A stretch of DNA of 64,000 bases from CAVSEK01 sp963726975 (GCA_963726975.1 CAVSEK010000013.1:62001-126000), one strand, 5' to 3'; shown: positions 19,665 to 28,701, counted from the first letter of the stretch. The notes: generated from the sequence alone by a model not told the origin. Made by a program: numbers and translations.

Positions 19665-21002
19665 TCAGGCGGCCCGCGGGACGTACGCCGACCCACCGCG
19701 CAGGCGCGCCCGCACGGCCACGTGCAGCGGCGCGAGCACGACCCCGTCGGTGGCGAGCCGGGCGCGCAGCACCCGGCGGTGCCGCAGCACACCGGCGAGC
19801 CCGACGGCCCACAGGACGTACTGCAGGCTGAAGGCGACCCGGAAGGCGTCCAGCGACGGCTCGGCACCCGGGCCGGGGGTGAGCCGGTCCAGCACCACCC
19901 CGATGAGCAGCACGAGGGTGAGCGAGGCCGCGAAACCCCCGACGTTGACGACGCCGCTGGCGCTGCCGAGGCGGGCCGCCGGGTTCTCGGTCCGCGCGTA
20001 GTCGAAGCCGATCATCGAGCCCGGACCGTTGGTGGCCAGCACGACGGCGAGCAGCACGAGCAGCGGCAGCGGCGCCCGGCCGGGCCACAGCAGCACCGCC
20101 GTCCAGGTCGTGACGGTCGCGCCGAGGATCGTGAAGACGAGCGCCGACCGGCGCAGCGGCCAGCGGCCGCACAGCTGACCGAGCACCGGCCCGACGAGCA
20201 TGCCCACCACGACGAGCAGGCTGAGCAGCGCCGCGGCCGTGCCGGCCGAGCGGCCCTCGCCGAGGGTGAGGAACGGGAAGCCCCACAGCAGCGCGAAGAC
20301 GGTGCCGCTGAACTGGGTCGACAGGTGCGTGTAGAGCCCGATCCGCGTGCCCGGCTCACGCCAGCTGGCGAGCAGGTCGGCGCGCACCGCGGCCAGGCCG
20401 GGGGGCGGGGCGAGCACCACGCCGGGCGGGGCGTCCCGCAGCGCGACGGCGACCAGCAGCGCTACGAGCACGGAGACCCCGGCCGCGCCGGTGAAGGTGG
20501 CGCCCCACGACGTGGCCCCGAGGAGCGCGACCAGCGGGTAGGCGGCGGCGATCTGGCCGACCTGGCCGAGGATGCCGGTCAGCTGGGTGACGACGGGCAC
20601 CCGGCTGCCGGGGAACCACAGCGAGACGACCCGCAGCACGCTGATGAAGGTCAGCGCGTCGCCGGCCCCGACGAGCAGGCGCGCGAGCACGGCCGCGGGG
20701 ACCGTGGTCGCGAGCGCCAGCGCCAGCTGGCCGGCGCCCATCGTGAGGGCGCCGAGCACGAGGACGCGCCGCGAGCCCAGCCGGTCGACGAGGACGCCGA
20801 CCGGCACCTGCAGCAGGGCGTAGACGGCCAGCTGGACGACGACGAACAGGGCCACGGCCGACGCGCCGGTCGAGAACCGCTCCTGGGCGGCACCGGCGGC
20901 GACCCCCAGCGAGGCGCGGTGGAAGACCGCGACCGCGTACGCGGCGAGCCCGACCGACCACACCAGCCAGGCGCGGCGGGGGACGGCTGCGGACGCGGTC
21001 AC
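19665..21002 (-). CDS. MFS transporter
   Basis: This 445-residue major facilitator superfamily protein has twelve predicted helices. The first half includes AVFHRASLGVAAGAAQERF, the loop 2-3 motif GVLVDRLGSRRVLVLG and the arginine-bearing VSLWFPGSRVPVVTQLTG, which resembles the nitrate/sugar-phosphate-like actinobacterial MFS group. The GTG start is 7 bases downstream of the stop of the lysozyme-like gene, so the two are probably co-transcribed. The last 30 residues are a basic cytosolic tail. The substrate is unknown. Confidence 0.85.
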   Translation of the reverse strand: MTASAAVPRRAWLVWSVGLAAYAVAVFHRASLGVAAGAAQERFSTGASAVALFVVVQLAVYALLQVPVGVLVDRLGSRRVLVLGALTMGAGQLALALATTVPAAVLARLLVGAGDALTFISVLRVVSLWFPGSRVPVVTQLTGILGQVGQIAAAYPLVALLGATSWGATFTGAAGVSVLVALLVAVALRDAPPGVVLAPPPGLAAVRADLLASWREPGTRIGLYTHLSTQFSGTVFALLWGFPFLTLGEGRSAGTAAALLSLLVVVGMLVGPVLGQLCGRWPLRRSALVFTILGATVTTWTAVLLWPGRAPLPLLVLLAVVLATNGPGSMIGFDYARTENPAARLGSASGVVNVGGFAASLTLVLLIGVVLDRLTPGPGAEPSLDAFRVAFSLQYVLWAVGLAGVLRHRRVLRARLATDGVVLAPLHVAVRARLRGGSAYVPRAA

Positions 21003-21009
21003 CGGCGGC

Positions 21010-21690
21010 CTAGTACCAGTTGTGGGACTTCGAGTGGCTCCACGCGGCGCACGGCGTGCCGTAGGCGTCGGCGATGTAGGACAGGCCCCACGAGATCTGG
21101 GTGCGCGGGTTCGTGCGCCAGTCCGAGCCGGCGTTGGCCATCTTGTTGCCGGGCAGGGCCTGCGGGATCCCGTACGCGCTGCTGGTCGGGTTGTCCGCGC
21201 TGACCTTCCAGCCGCTCTCCTTGGTCCACAGCGAGTCGAGGCAGGAGAACTGGCCGCTCTGGCCGCGGGCGGCGAGGAGCTGCCGGGCGATGCTGCGCGG
21301 GTCCTGCGCGGCGGCGGCGCGGGCCGCCTCGGCGGCGCGGCGGTCGCGGTCGGCGCGCTCCGCAGCGGCCTGCTCGGCGGCGGCGCGGGCCGCGGCGAGC
21401 TCGACCTGCTGCTGCGCGACCTCGGCGGTCGAGCGCTCCTGCACGACGACGGCCATCTGGGTCGCGACGTCGGCGCGGAGCTCCTCGTGCTGGGCGGCGA
21501 GCCGCGCGTGCACGTCGAAGGGGACCTCGGCGGCGTCCGCCGGGCGGCTCAGGGAGGGGGCGCTGAGCGCGGTCGCCACGGTGGGGACGGCGACGACGCC
21601 GGCCGCCCCGGTGAGCAGCAGGCTGCGGGACAGCACGGACAGGTGCAGGGAACGGCGGCGCGCGTGACGTGCGCGGTACGGGGTGGGCAT
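21010..21690 (-). CDS. secreted lysozyme/transglycosylase-like protein (aggregation-promoting factor C-terminal type)
   Basis: This 226-residue secreted protein has a basic N terminus (RARHARRRSLHLSVLSR) and hydrophobic core giving a signal peptide to about residue 50. A charged Ala/Glu/Arg-rich coiled coil follows (~residues 65-135, AARAAAEQAAAERADRDRRAAE). A lysozyme-like domain comes last: CLDSLWTKESGWKVSADNPT, SSAYGIPQALPGNKMANAGS and ISWGLSYIADAYGTPCAAW. The Glu of TKESGW is the likely catalytic acid; the two Cys could form a disulphide. It probably remodels peptidoglycan outside the membrane. I chose ATG 21690, with GGAGG ten bases upstream, over GTG 21801, because the signal peptide begins there. 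Confidence 0.85.
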   Translation of the reverse strand: MPTPYRARHARRRSLHLSVLSRSLLLTGAAGVVAVPTVATALSAPSLSRPADAAEVPFDVHARLAAQHEELRADVATQMAVVVQERSTAEVAQQQVELAAARAAAEQAAAERADRDRRAAEAARAAAAQDPRSIARQLLAARGQSGQFSCLDSLWTKESGWKVSADNPTSSAYGIPQALPGNKMANAGSDWRTNPRTQISWGLSYIADAYGTPCAAWSHSKSHNWY

Positions 21691-21845
21691 CGGGGGAGGA
21701 CCTCCGGGCGGAGCCGGGCGCGCTCCCTGCCCGCAGGCAGGGGCGCCGACCCCTCGGGTGGCGGACCGCGGTCTCGGCCACCGGACGGACGAGCCGGTCA
21801 CCCGCCAGGAGGGCGGGGCGGCTCTCGCGTTCTCGGACGCCTGTC

Positions 21846-21874
21846 ACAGTACGGACACGTGCTTGCTGGAGCAA
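21846..21874 (-). promoter_or_regulatory. candidate sigma-70-type promoter of the lysozyme-like gene
   Basis: On the minus strand a -35-like TTGCTC (21874-21869) and -10-like TACTGT (21851-21846) are separated by exactly 17 bases. This would give a ~150-base, very G+C-rich leader before ATG 21690, containing the hairpin CCTGCC-TGCG-GGCAGG. The 7-bp-arm inverted repeat at 21861-21876 overlaps the -35 box. The match is by eye only. Confidence 0.4.
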
Positions 21875-21876
21875 GC
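21861..21876. promoter_or_regulatory. inverted repeat overlapping the -35 box
   Basis: GCTTGCT-GG-AGCAAGC is a perfect 7-bp-arm inverted repeat that covers the candidate -35 element of the lysozyme-like gene. It is either an operator or a small hairpin. Confidence 0.45.
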
Positions 21877-21886
21877 GCGGGGACCG

Positions 21887-21900
21887 GTGAGGTGCCTCAC
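21887..21900. promoter_or_regulatory. inverted repeat GTGAGG-N2-CCTCAC
   Basis: A 6-bp-arm inverted repeat lies just upstream of the candidate promoter and 41 bases past the end of the ABM gene. It could be an operator for the lysozyme-like gene or a weak terminator for the ABM gene, which is transcribed towards it. Confidence 0.35.
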
Positions 21901-21940
21901 CTGCTGCACGCAGCGTGACCGCACGCCTGCACGGCGTGCG

Positions 21941-22225
21941 TCAGACGTCGCGGTAGTGCTCCACGTGCGGCGGGGCGGCGAAGTGCGGGCCGATGGCCGC
22001 ACGCCACGCGCCGAAGCCGTCGCCCCCGCGGAAGACCTCGTGCGCCTCGACGGACTCCCACTCGACGAGCAGGACGAACTGCGAGGGCGACTCGACGCCG
22101 CGCACCAGGCGCGCCGACCGGAAGCCCGGGGTGGCGGCCACGTGCTCGACGGCGGTGGCGTACGCCTGGGCGAAGGCGTCCTCGCTCCCGGGGGTGATCT
22201 GGAACTGCGCGACCTCGAGGACCAT
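21941..22225 (-). CDS. antibiotic biosynthesis monooxygenase (ABM) domain protein
   Basis: This 94-residue single-domain dimeric alpha-beta barrel opens with MVLEVAQFQITPGSEDAFAQAYATAV and contains TPGFRSARLVRGVESPSQFVLLVEWESVEAHEV, both characteristic of the ABM/YgiN superfamily. Members act as cofactor-free quinol monooxygenases or haem-degrading enzymes; the substrate here is unknown. ATG 22225 has a GAGGG site upstream. Longer upstream starts exist but the homology begins at this Met. Confidence 0.85.
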   Translation of the reverse strand: MVLEVAQFQITPGSEDAFAQAYATAVEHVAATPGFRSARLVRGVESPSQFVLLVEWESVEAHEVFRGGDGFGAWRAAIGPHFAAPPHVEHYRDV

Positions 22226-22457
22226 GTCGGCACCCTCGCACAGGTCCCGGACCGCTGTGTCTCGGCACCCGGACCGGTGACCTGGAGCCCCGTCCCGAGG
22301 TTCCACCCGTCCGGAGCAATCCGCCGGGCCCCGGCGCGCGAACGAGCGGCACCACGTCCGTGTCCCGGCTGCGCGAGGCCGGGGACGTGGCAGGGGCGCC
22401 GCCACCCGGCGGGGCCCTGGTAGCCGGCGCGCGCCGGCCGCACAGGAGCGAGACGTC

Positions 22458-24026
22458 ATGACCCGTCCGACCTCAGCACGGCGCAGGGTCGTCGCCGGGG
22501 TGAGTGCTGCCGCACTCGCCGCCGCCGGCGCGGCCCTGCTCGCCCCGGGGACCAGCTCGGCGTCCAGCCACCGGGAGGCCCCGTTGACCCTGGGCAACCC
22601 GTTGGTGGACAACACCGACACGTACGCCTTCGTCAGCCCCGACGACCCGACGATGACCACCCTCATCGCCAACTGGATCCCCTTCGAGGACCCGGCCGGG
22701 GGGCCGAACTTCTACCCGTTCGGGGCGGACGGGTACCGCTACAACATCAAGATCGACAACAACGGCGACGCCAAGCCCGACCTGGTCTACCGCTGGACCT
22801 TCAAGTCCAACGACCTGCGCGGCACCAGCACGTTCCTCTACAACAACGGCCCGGTCACCTCGCTGACGGACAAGAACCTGCTGTTCCGCCAGACGTACGA
22901 CCTCGACCTCATCGTCCCCGGCAAGAGCAGCAAGCGCATCCTCAGCGGGGGGAAGGTCGCTCCGTCCAACATCGGCTCCGCCTCGATGCCGAACTACGCC
23001 TCGCTGCGCGACCAGGCCATCACCAACGTGCCGGGCGGCGGCAAGAGCTTCGCCGGCCAGGCGGACGACCCGTTCTTCCTCGACCTGCGCGTCTTCGACC
23101 TGCTGTACGGCGGCAACCTCAAGGAGCGCGGCAGCGACACGCTGACCGGCTACAACACCAACAGCATCGCGCTGCAGGTGCCCTCGGCCCTGCTCACCGC
23201 CGGTGGCGACGGCAGCGGGATCGTCGGCGTCTGGAGCACGACCGACCAGCAGACGATGACGCTGTCCAAGGGCGCTTCCACGCCCACCGGCGACTACGTG
23301 CAGGTCTCGCGCCTGGGCTCGCCGCTGGTCAACGAGGTCGTCGTGCCCGCGGGCCTCAAGGACGCCTTCAACGCCATCAACCCGGTCGAGGACCACACGG
23401 TGCAGCCGGTCGTCGACAAGGTGCTCGACCCGGAGGTGCCGCACCTCATCGAGGCGATCTACGGCATCAAGGCCCCGGCGACCCCGCGCGACGACCTCGT
23501 CGCGGCCTTCCTCACCGGGATCGACGGCCTCAACAAGCCGCCGAGCGTGACCGCCGCCGAGATGCTGCGGCTGAACACGACGATCGCGCCGTCGAGCGAC
23601 CCGAACCGCCTCGGCGTGCTCGCGGGCGACAACGCCGGCTTCCCGAACGGCCGGCGCCTCGCCGACGACGTCGTCGACATCGAGCTGCAGGCCCTCGAGG
23701 GCGCCATCCGCACCGGGATCGTCCCGGCGCTCAAGGACGGCGACAAGGTCGACAAGAACGACGAGCGCTTCGGCACCCGGTTCCCGTACCTGGCGCTCCC
23801 GCACTCCGGCTCCAGCACCGAGGCCCGCGGCACCAGTGCCTACGACGGCACCTACTCGGGCAGCGCGACCGGCGCCTCCAGCACCGGCACGTCCGCGCCG
23901 AAGGGCGCGGTCGCGGCGGGCCGGGCGAACACCGGCAGCAGCCTGCCGGTCCTGCCGGCCGGCCTCGGCCTGCTGGCCGTCGTCGCGCTCGGCGGCGGCG
24001 CCCTGCTCGTCCGTCGCCGGGCCTGA
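22458..24026 (+). CDS. DUF4331 domain-containing secreted surface protein
   Basis: This 522-residue exported protein has a twin-basic signal peptide (ARRRVVAGVSAAALAAAGAALL) ending near residue 38, followed by SSHREAPLTLGNPLVDNTDTYAF, the DUF4331 hallmark. The domain runs to about residue 450. Then comes a Ser/Thr/Gly-rich linker and a C-terminal tail of SLPVLPAGLG, a hydrophobic helix and RRRA, the layout of a sortase-sorted cell-wall protein without a textbook LPXTG. ATG 22458 has AGGAGC at 22443-22448. A class F sortase gene follows 25 bases later. The function of DUF4331 is unknown. Confidence 0.88.
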   Translation: MTRPTSARRRVVAGVSAAALAAAGAALLAPGTSSASSHREAPLTLGNPLVDNTDTYAFVSPDDPTMTTLIANWIPFEDPAGGPNFYPFGADGYRYNIKIDNNGDAKPDLVYRWTFKSNDLRGTSTFLYNNGPVTSLTDKNLLFRQTYDLDLIVPGKSSKRILSGGKVAPSNIGSASMPNYASLRDQAITNVPGGGKSFAGQADDPFFLDLRVFDLLYGGNLKERGSDTLTGYNTNSIALQVPSALLTAGGDGSGIVGVWSTTDQQTMTLSKGASTPTGDYVQVSRLGSPLVNEVVVPAGLKDAFNAINPVEDHTVQPVVDKVLDPEVPHLIEAIYGIKAPATPRDDLVAAFLTGIDGLNKPPSVTAAEMLRLNTTIAPSSDPNRLGVLAGDNAGFPNGRRLADDVVDIELQALEGAIRTGIVPALKDGDKVDKNDERFGTRFPYLALPHSGSSTEARGTSAYDGTYSGSATGASSTGTSAPKGAVAAGRANTGSSLPVLPAGLGLLAVVALGGGALLVRRRA

Positions 24027-24051
24027 CGGCCGGCCGGACCAGCAGCACCGC

Positions 24052-24747
24052 ATGACCGCTCCTGCGCCCCGGGCACCCGTCGCACCCGCGACCGGGTCCC
24101 GGGGCGCAGGGGCGTCCGGCGGCCGCTCCCCGCTGCGGGGTGCGGGCGCGCGGGCGCTCGGCGCCGTCCTGCTCCTCGTCGGCGTCGCGCTCGGCGTGCT
24201 CCTGCTGCTGCGCAGCGGTCAGGACCGCACCGCCGACCTGGCCGCCGACCGGGGGGCCGGACCGACCGTCCAGGTCGCCTCGGTGGCCCGGGAGGCGGCC
24301 GAGCCGGTCGCCCTGGTCGTGCCGGCCCTGGGCATCGACACCCGCCTCGTCGGGTTGACGACCGGCGGCGACGGCGCGCTGCAGGTCGACGAGGACCCGC
24401 AGCGCGCGGGCTGGTACGTCGACGGCCCGGCCCCCGGGGACCTGGGGCCCGCCGTGCTCGCCGCGCACTCCGACAGCCTGCTCGGTCCGGGGATCTTCGC
24501 CGAGCTGGACCGGTTGCGGCCCGGCGACCGGGTCGACGTCCGCCGGGCCGACGGGACGACCGCGACCTTCACCGTCCGCGAGGTGGCGACGTACGCCAAG
24601 CGCGCCTTCCCCACGGCCCAGGTCTACGGCGGTGCCGGCAGCGCGACCCTGCGGCTCATCACCTGCGGCGGCCGGGTGGACCCGCAGACCGGCCGCTACC
24701 GCTCCAACACGGTGGTCTTCGCCGACGAGGCCCGAGGCGGCGCCTGA
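24052..24747 (+). CDS. class F sortase
   Basis: This 231-residue membrane-anchored transpeptidase has one helix (residues ~36-54, GAVLLLVGVALGVLLLL). The sortase domain has VVPALGIDTRLV, VLAAHSDSLLGPGIFAELDRL (catalytic His), LRLITCGG (catalytic Cys) and RYRSNTVVFA (catalytic Arg). This matches class F sortases of Actinomycetota, which often lie beside their own substrate. The neighbour at 22458 is the obvious candidate substrate. I chose ATG 24052 because upstream in-frame sequence lies inside the DUF4331 gene. Confidence 0.88.
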   Translation: MTAPAPRAPVAPATGSRGAGASGGRSPLRGAGARALGAVLLLVGVALGVLLLLRSGQDRTADLAADRGAGPTVQVASVAREAAEPVALVVPALGIDTRLVGLTTGGDGALQVDEDPQRAGWYVDGPAPGDLGPAVLAAHSDSLLGPGIFAELDRLRPGDRVDVRRADGTTATFTVREVATYAKRAFPTAQVYGGAGSATLRLITCGGRVDPQTGRYRSNTVVFADEARGGA

Positions 24748-24826
24748 CCGTCGCTGCGGTTCGGGCATCGCCCGCGGGGAAGAGCCCCGGCGCCGAAGAT
24801 CACCCCCGAGCCCGCCGGAGCCGGAC

Positions 24827-26296
24827 GTGGACATCCTGCGCACCAAGACCGTCGAGCAGTCCATCGCCGACACCGAGGAGCCGGGCCACCGGCTCCAGCG
24901 CTCGCTCGGCGCCCTGCAGCTCACCGTCTTCGGGGTGGGCGTCGTCATCGGCACCGGGATCTTCGTGCTCACCGGCAAGGCGGCCGGCGTGCAGGCCGGC
25001 CCGGCCGTCTCGCTGTCGTTCGTCTTCGCCGGGGTCGCCTGCGCCCTCGCCGCCCTGTGCTACGCCGAGTTCGCGAGCACCGTGCCGGTGGCGGGGTCGG
25101 CGTACACGTTCTCGTACGCCAGCCTCGGCGAGGTCGTCGCGTGGATCATCGGCTGGGACCTGATCCTCGAGCTCGCGCTCGGGGCGTCCACGGTCGCCGT
25201 CGGCTGGTCGACCTACTTCGCGGACGTGCTCGACCAGGCGGGCGTGACCCTGCCGGCGGCGCTCTACGGCGAGGGGCACAACCTCGTCGCGGCCGCGGTC
25301 GTGCTGCTGCTCACGACGCTCATCTGCTTCGGCATCAAGGTGTCGGCGCAGTTCAACCTCGTGGCCGTGGTCATCAAGGTCGCCATCGTGCTGCTCGTCG
25401 TCGTGGCGGGCCTGTTCTACGTCAAGGCGTCCAACCTGTCGCCCTTCGTCCCGCCCGCCGGCTCGGCCCCGGCCGCCGGCGCCGAGGTGACGCCGTCGTT
25501 GCTGCAGGACCTCGGCCTGGCGCCCGGAGCCTTCGGGGTGACCGGCATCTTCACCGGCGCCGCCCTCGTCTTCTTCGCCTTCATCGGCTTCGACATCGTG
25601 GCCACGGCCGCCGAGGAGACCCGCAACCCCCAGCGCGACCTGCCGATCGGGATCTTCTCGTCGCTGGCGATCTGCACGACCCTGTACGTCGCGGTCTCCC
25701 TCGTCATCACCGGGATGGTCAAGTACACCGACATCAGCATCCAGGCGCCGCTCGCCGAGGCGTTCCGCGCGGTCGGCCGCGACGGGATCGCCACCGTCAT
25801 CTCGGTCGGTGCTCTGGTGGGGCTGACGACGGTCATGCTCGTGCTGCTGCTCGGCCAGAGCCGGGTCTTCTTCGCCATGAGCCGCGACCGGCTGCTGCCG
25901 CCGGTCTTCTCGGCGGTCTCCGCGCGCTACGGCACGCCGTACCGCACCTCCCTCTTCACCGGGGTCGTGGTCGCGGTCATCGCGACCTTCGTGCCGCTGT
26001 CCGAGCTCGCCGAGCTCGTCAACATCGGCACGCTGTTCGCCTTCGTCGTGGTCGCCGTCGGTGTCGTCGTGCTGCGCCGCAGCCGCCCCGACCTCGAGCG
26101 GGCCTTCCGCTGCCCGGCGGTGCCCTTCGTGCCGGTCCTGTCGGTGCTGGTGAGCATCTACCTCATGCTCAACCTGCCGGCCGCGACCTGGGTGCGCTTC
26201 GTCGTGTGGATGGCCGCCGGGCTGGTCGTCTACGCGCTGTACGGCCGCCGCCGCAGCCGGCTGGCCACCGGTGCGGGGGCCGCGACCGGGACCTGA
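24827..26296 (+). CDS. amino acid permease (APC superfamily, cationic amino acid transporter type)
   Basis: This 489-residue transporter has about twelve membrane helices. The signature FGVGVVIGTGIFVLTGKAAG in helix 1, ALCYAEFASTVPVAGSAYTF in helix 3 and IGFDIVATAAEETRNPQRDLP are those of the cationic amino acid transporter (CAT/YfnA) branch of the APC superfamily. The N terminus RTKTVEQSIADTEEPGHRL is also family-typical and fixes the start at GTG 24827, with GGAG at 24817-24820. It probably imports amino acids by proton symport. The C terminus is short and basic. Confidence 0.9.
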   Translation: MDILRTKTVEQSIADTEEPGHRLQRSLGALQLTVFGVGVVIGTGIFVLTGKAAGVQAGPAVSLSFVFAGVACALAALCYAEFASTVPVAGSAYTFSYASLGEVVAWIIGWDLILELALGASTVAVGWSTYFADVLDQAGVTLPAALYGEGHNLVAAAVVLLLTTLICFGIKVSAQFNLVAVVIKVAIVLLVVVAGLFYVKASNLSPFVPPAGSAPAAGAEVTPSLLQDLGLAPGAFGVTGIFTGAALVFFAFIGFDIVATAAEETRNPQRDLPIGIFSSLAICTTLYVAVSLVITGMVKYTDISIQAPLAEAFRAVGRDGIATVISVGALVGLTTVMLVLLLGQSRVFFAMSRDRLLPPVFSAVSARYGTPYRTSLFTGVVVAVIATFVPLSELAELVNIGTLFAFVVVAVGVVVLRRSRPDLERAFRCPAVPFVPVLSVLVSIYLMLNLPAATWVRFVVWMAAGLVVYALYGRRRSRLATGAGAATGT

Positions 26297-26326
26297 GGGC
26301 GGGGCTGCTCGTCGCCGGGGAGGGGG

Positions 26327-27907
26327 CTACTCGTCGCCGGGCCGGGTGAGCCGGACCTGCTGCAGGTCGAGCTCGGCCCGCAGCGTGCGGGCCACCTCCG
26401 GGAGGACGAGGCCGGCCCGCTCCCGGCGGGCCAGCTCCTGGCTCTGCAGCCGGCTCAGCTCGAGGCGGACGGGCGCCAGGTCGACCTCGTCGTCGTCGAG
26501 CCCGTCGTCCTCCGCGGCGCGCGCCCGGGTCTGCTCCCACAGGCGGCGCAGCGGTTCGACAGCGCTGCCCGGCACGCCCTCCCGCGACGACATCTCGTCG
26601 AGCCGCCCGAGCGCGACGTCGGCCAGCGCGACCCGCGTCTGCTGCTCGGAGCGGCCGCCGTCCCCGGTGCCCGAAAGGCCCAGGCGTCGGAGCACGAAGG
26701 GCAGGCTCGTGCCCTGCACCACGAGGGTGGCCAGGATGACGCAGACGGTGAGGAACAGCAGCAGCGGGCGGTCCGGGAACGGCTCGCCGCCGGCCTCCAC
26801 CGGGATGGCGAGGGCGGCCGCCAGCGAGATCGCTCCCCGCATGCCGGTCCAGCCCAGCAGCAGGCGCTCGCGGACCGGGGCGTCCTGCGGCGGCCGTCCG
26901 AGGCGGCGGCGCAGGGCGTAGACCGGCGGCGGCACCAGCAGCTGCCAGAGGACGCGCAGCACGACGACGCTCGCCACCACCAGCGCCGCGTAGAGGGCCG
27001 TGCGCGCCACCCCCAGGTCGGGCGCGCCGGCGAGCAGCCGGCGCACCTCGAGCCCGAGCAGCACGAACAGCACCGCGTTGAGCACCAGGTCCAGCAGCGA
27101 CCAGAACGCCTGCCCCTGCACCCGCACCTGCGGGCCGAAGACGCCGCTGCTGCGCGAGCCCAGCACGAGCCCGGTCGTGACGACGGCCAGCACGCCGCTG
27201 GCCCCGACCCGGCCGGCGAGGACGTAGGCGGCGTACGGGGTCAGCAGCGACAGCAGCAGCTGCAGGCCGACGTCCGGCACCCGACGCCGCACCACCGTGA
27301 CGGCCTCGGCGAGCAGGAGGCCGACCAGGACGCCGCCCGGGACCGCGAGCACCAGGCGGCCCAGGGCGTCCAGGACGCTCGGCGGGCCGGACACGACGGC
27401 CTCGACCGCGATCGCGTAGAGCACGAGGGCACTGGCGTCGTTGACGAGGCTCTCGCCCTGGAGGATGTCGACGATGCGCCGGGGCGCGCCGAGCCGGCCG
27501 AAGACGGCGCTCGCGGCGACCGGGTCGGTCGGGGCGACGACGGCACCGAGCACCAGCGCGGCCGCGAAGGGCAGGTCCGGCACGACGGCCCACAGCAGCG
27601 CCGCCACCGTGAAGGCCGTCGCCAGCACCAGGCCCACCGCGAGCAGGGCCACCGGCACGGCGTTGCTGCGCAGGGTGCGCGGCGAGGTCTCGAACGACGC
27701 GCGGTAGAGCAGCGGCGGCAGGAAGACGAGGAAGACGACGTCGGGCGGGAGGTCGACGACCGGGGCGCCCGGCACGAGGCTGGCGAGCAGGCCGAGGACG
27801 ACGAGCAGCACGGGGTCGGGCAGCCGGGTGCGCCGGGCGAGGGCCACGCCGAGCAGGGCCAGCACGCCGAGCCCGAGGCCGAGCAGGGCGAACGACTCCG
27901 GGGACAC
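26327..27907 (-). CDS. Na+/H+ antiporter (CPA1 family)
   Basis: This 526-residue monovalent cation:proton antiporter has about twelve helices in the first 415 residues. Helix 5/6 carries VVAPTDPVAASAVFGRLGAPRR and GESLVNDASALVLY, with the ND pair typical of electroneutral CPA1 exchangers. A GWTGMRGAISLAAALAIP segment follows in a later helix. The C-terminal ~110 residues are a soluble, charged coiled-coil-like tail (EVDLAPVRLELSRLQSQELARR). It likely keeps pH and sodium homeostasis. I chose GTG 27907 (GGACGAGGT upstream) because the first helix follows directly; GTG 27967 would add 20 residues. Confidence 0.88.
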   Translation of the reverse strand: MSPESFALLGLGLGVLALLGVALARRTRLPDPVLLVVLGLLASLVPGAPVVDLPPDVVFLVFLPPLLYRASFETSPRTLRSNAVPVALLAVGLVLATAFTVAALLWAVVPDLPFAAALVLGAVVAPTDPVAASAVFGRLGAPRRIVDILQGESLVNDASALVLYAIAVEAVVSGPPSVLDALGRLVLAVPGGVLVGLLLAEAVTVVRRRVPDVGLQLLLSLLTPYAAYVLAGRVGASGVLAVVTTGLVLGSRSSGVFGPQVRVQGQAFWSLLDLVLNAVLFVLLGLEVRRLLAGAPDLGVARTALYAALVVASVVVLRVLWQLLVPPPVYALRRRLGRPPQDAPVRERLLLGWTGMRGAISLAAALAIPVEAGGEPFPDRPLLLFLTVCVILATLVVQGTSLPFVLRRLGLSGTGDGGRSEQQTRVALADVALGRLDEMSSREGVPGSAVEPLRRLWEQTRARAAEDDGLDDDEVDLAPVRLELSRLQSQELARRERAGLVLPEVARTLRAELDLQQVRLTRPGDE

Positions 27908-27996
27908 CCCGACCTCGTCCCCCCGCGCGACCCCGGCTACCCGCGCACCGGCGGTAGCGGGCCGCACGCCCCGGCACCGCGTGGCAGGGTCGAGCG

Positions 27997-28701
27997 GTGC
28001 CGCAGCCCGCGTACGCCGACCTGGTCCGCCGGCGCACCCGGCTGCAGCGGCCCCCGGCGGTGCCCGAGCTGGCGCTGCACCTCGCCGACGACATGACCCG
28101 GGCCTGGGAGGACGTCGAGCGCGAGCTCGACCGGGGCGAGCTCGCGCCGCCGTTCTGGGCGTTCGCCTGGGTGGGCGGGCAGGCCCTGGCCCGGCACGTG
28201 CTCGACGTGCCCGCGGAGGTGCGCGGGCGGCGGGTGCTGGACCTGGCCACCGGCAGCGGGCTCGTCGCCCTCGCCGCGGCGAGGGCCGGTGCGGCGCACG
28301 TGCTCGCGGTCGACGTCGACCCGATCGCGCTCACCGCGGTCGCCGTGAACGCCCGGGCCAACGGCCTCGCGGTCGAGGTGGCCTGCGAGGACCTCACGGC
28401 CGGTCCGGTGCCGGACGTCGACGTCGTGCTGGCCGGCGACGTCTGCTACGACCGCGACATGGTGGCCGCGGTCCTGCCGTGGCTGTGCCGCGCCGCCGCT
28501 GCGGGGGTGCGGGTGCTGCTCGGCGACCCCGGCCGCTCCTACCTGCCGCAGCAGGGGCTGGAGCGGCTGGCCGAGCTCGACGTGGCGACGACGCGCGACC
28601 TCGAGGGTGCCGACGTGCGCACGGTGCGGGTCTACGCGCTCCTGCCGGGAGCGCTCCTGCCGGGAACAACCGCGGCCCCGACCGGCCTGCACGGGGCATG
28701 A
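27997..28701 (+). CDS. class I SAM-dependent methyltransferase, ETFB lysine methyltransferase-like
   Basis: This 234-residue Rossmann-fold methyltransferase has PPFWAFAWVGGQALARHVLD, RVLDLATGSGLVALAAARAGA (motif I, SAM binding), VLAVDVDPIALTAVAVNARANG (motif II) and VLAGDVCYDRDM (motif IV). These features match the bacterial relatives of the electron-transfer flavoprotein beta lysine methyltransferase. The final residues hold a 15-base direct repeat giving LLPGALLPG. GTG 27997 starts it, and its TGA overlaps the ATG of the next gene by 4 bases, so translation is coupled. The target protein is unknown; ETF is the family-based candidate. Confidence 0.8.
   Translation: MPQPAYADLVRRRTRLQRPPAVPELALHLADDMTRAWEDVERELDRGELAPPFWAFAWVGGQALARHVLDVPAEVRGRRVLDLATGSGLVALAAARAGAAHVLAVDVDPIALTAVAVNARANGLAVEVACEDLTAGPVPDVDVVLAGDVCYDRDMVAAVLPWLCRAAAAGVRVLLGDPGRSYLPQQGLERLAELDVATTRDLEGADVRTVRVYALLPGALLPGTTAAPTGLHGA

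Noticed and set aside
24632..24826. N-terminal extension of the amino acid permease
   Set aside because: This stretch overlaps the sortase gene in another frame; family homology starts at GTG 24827.
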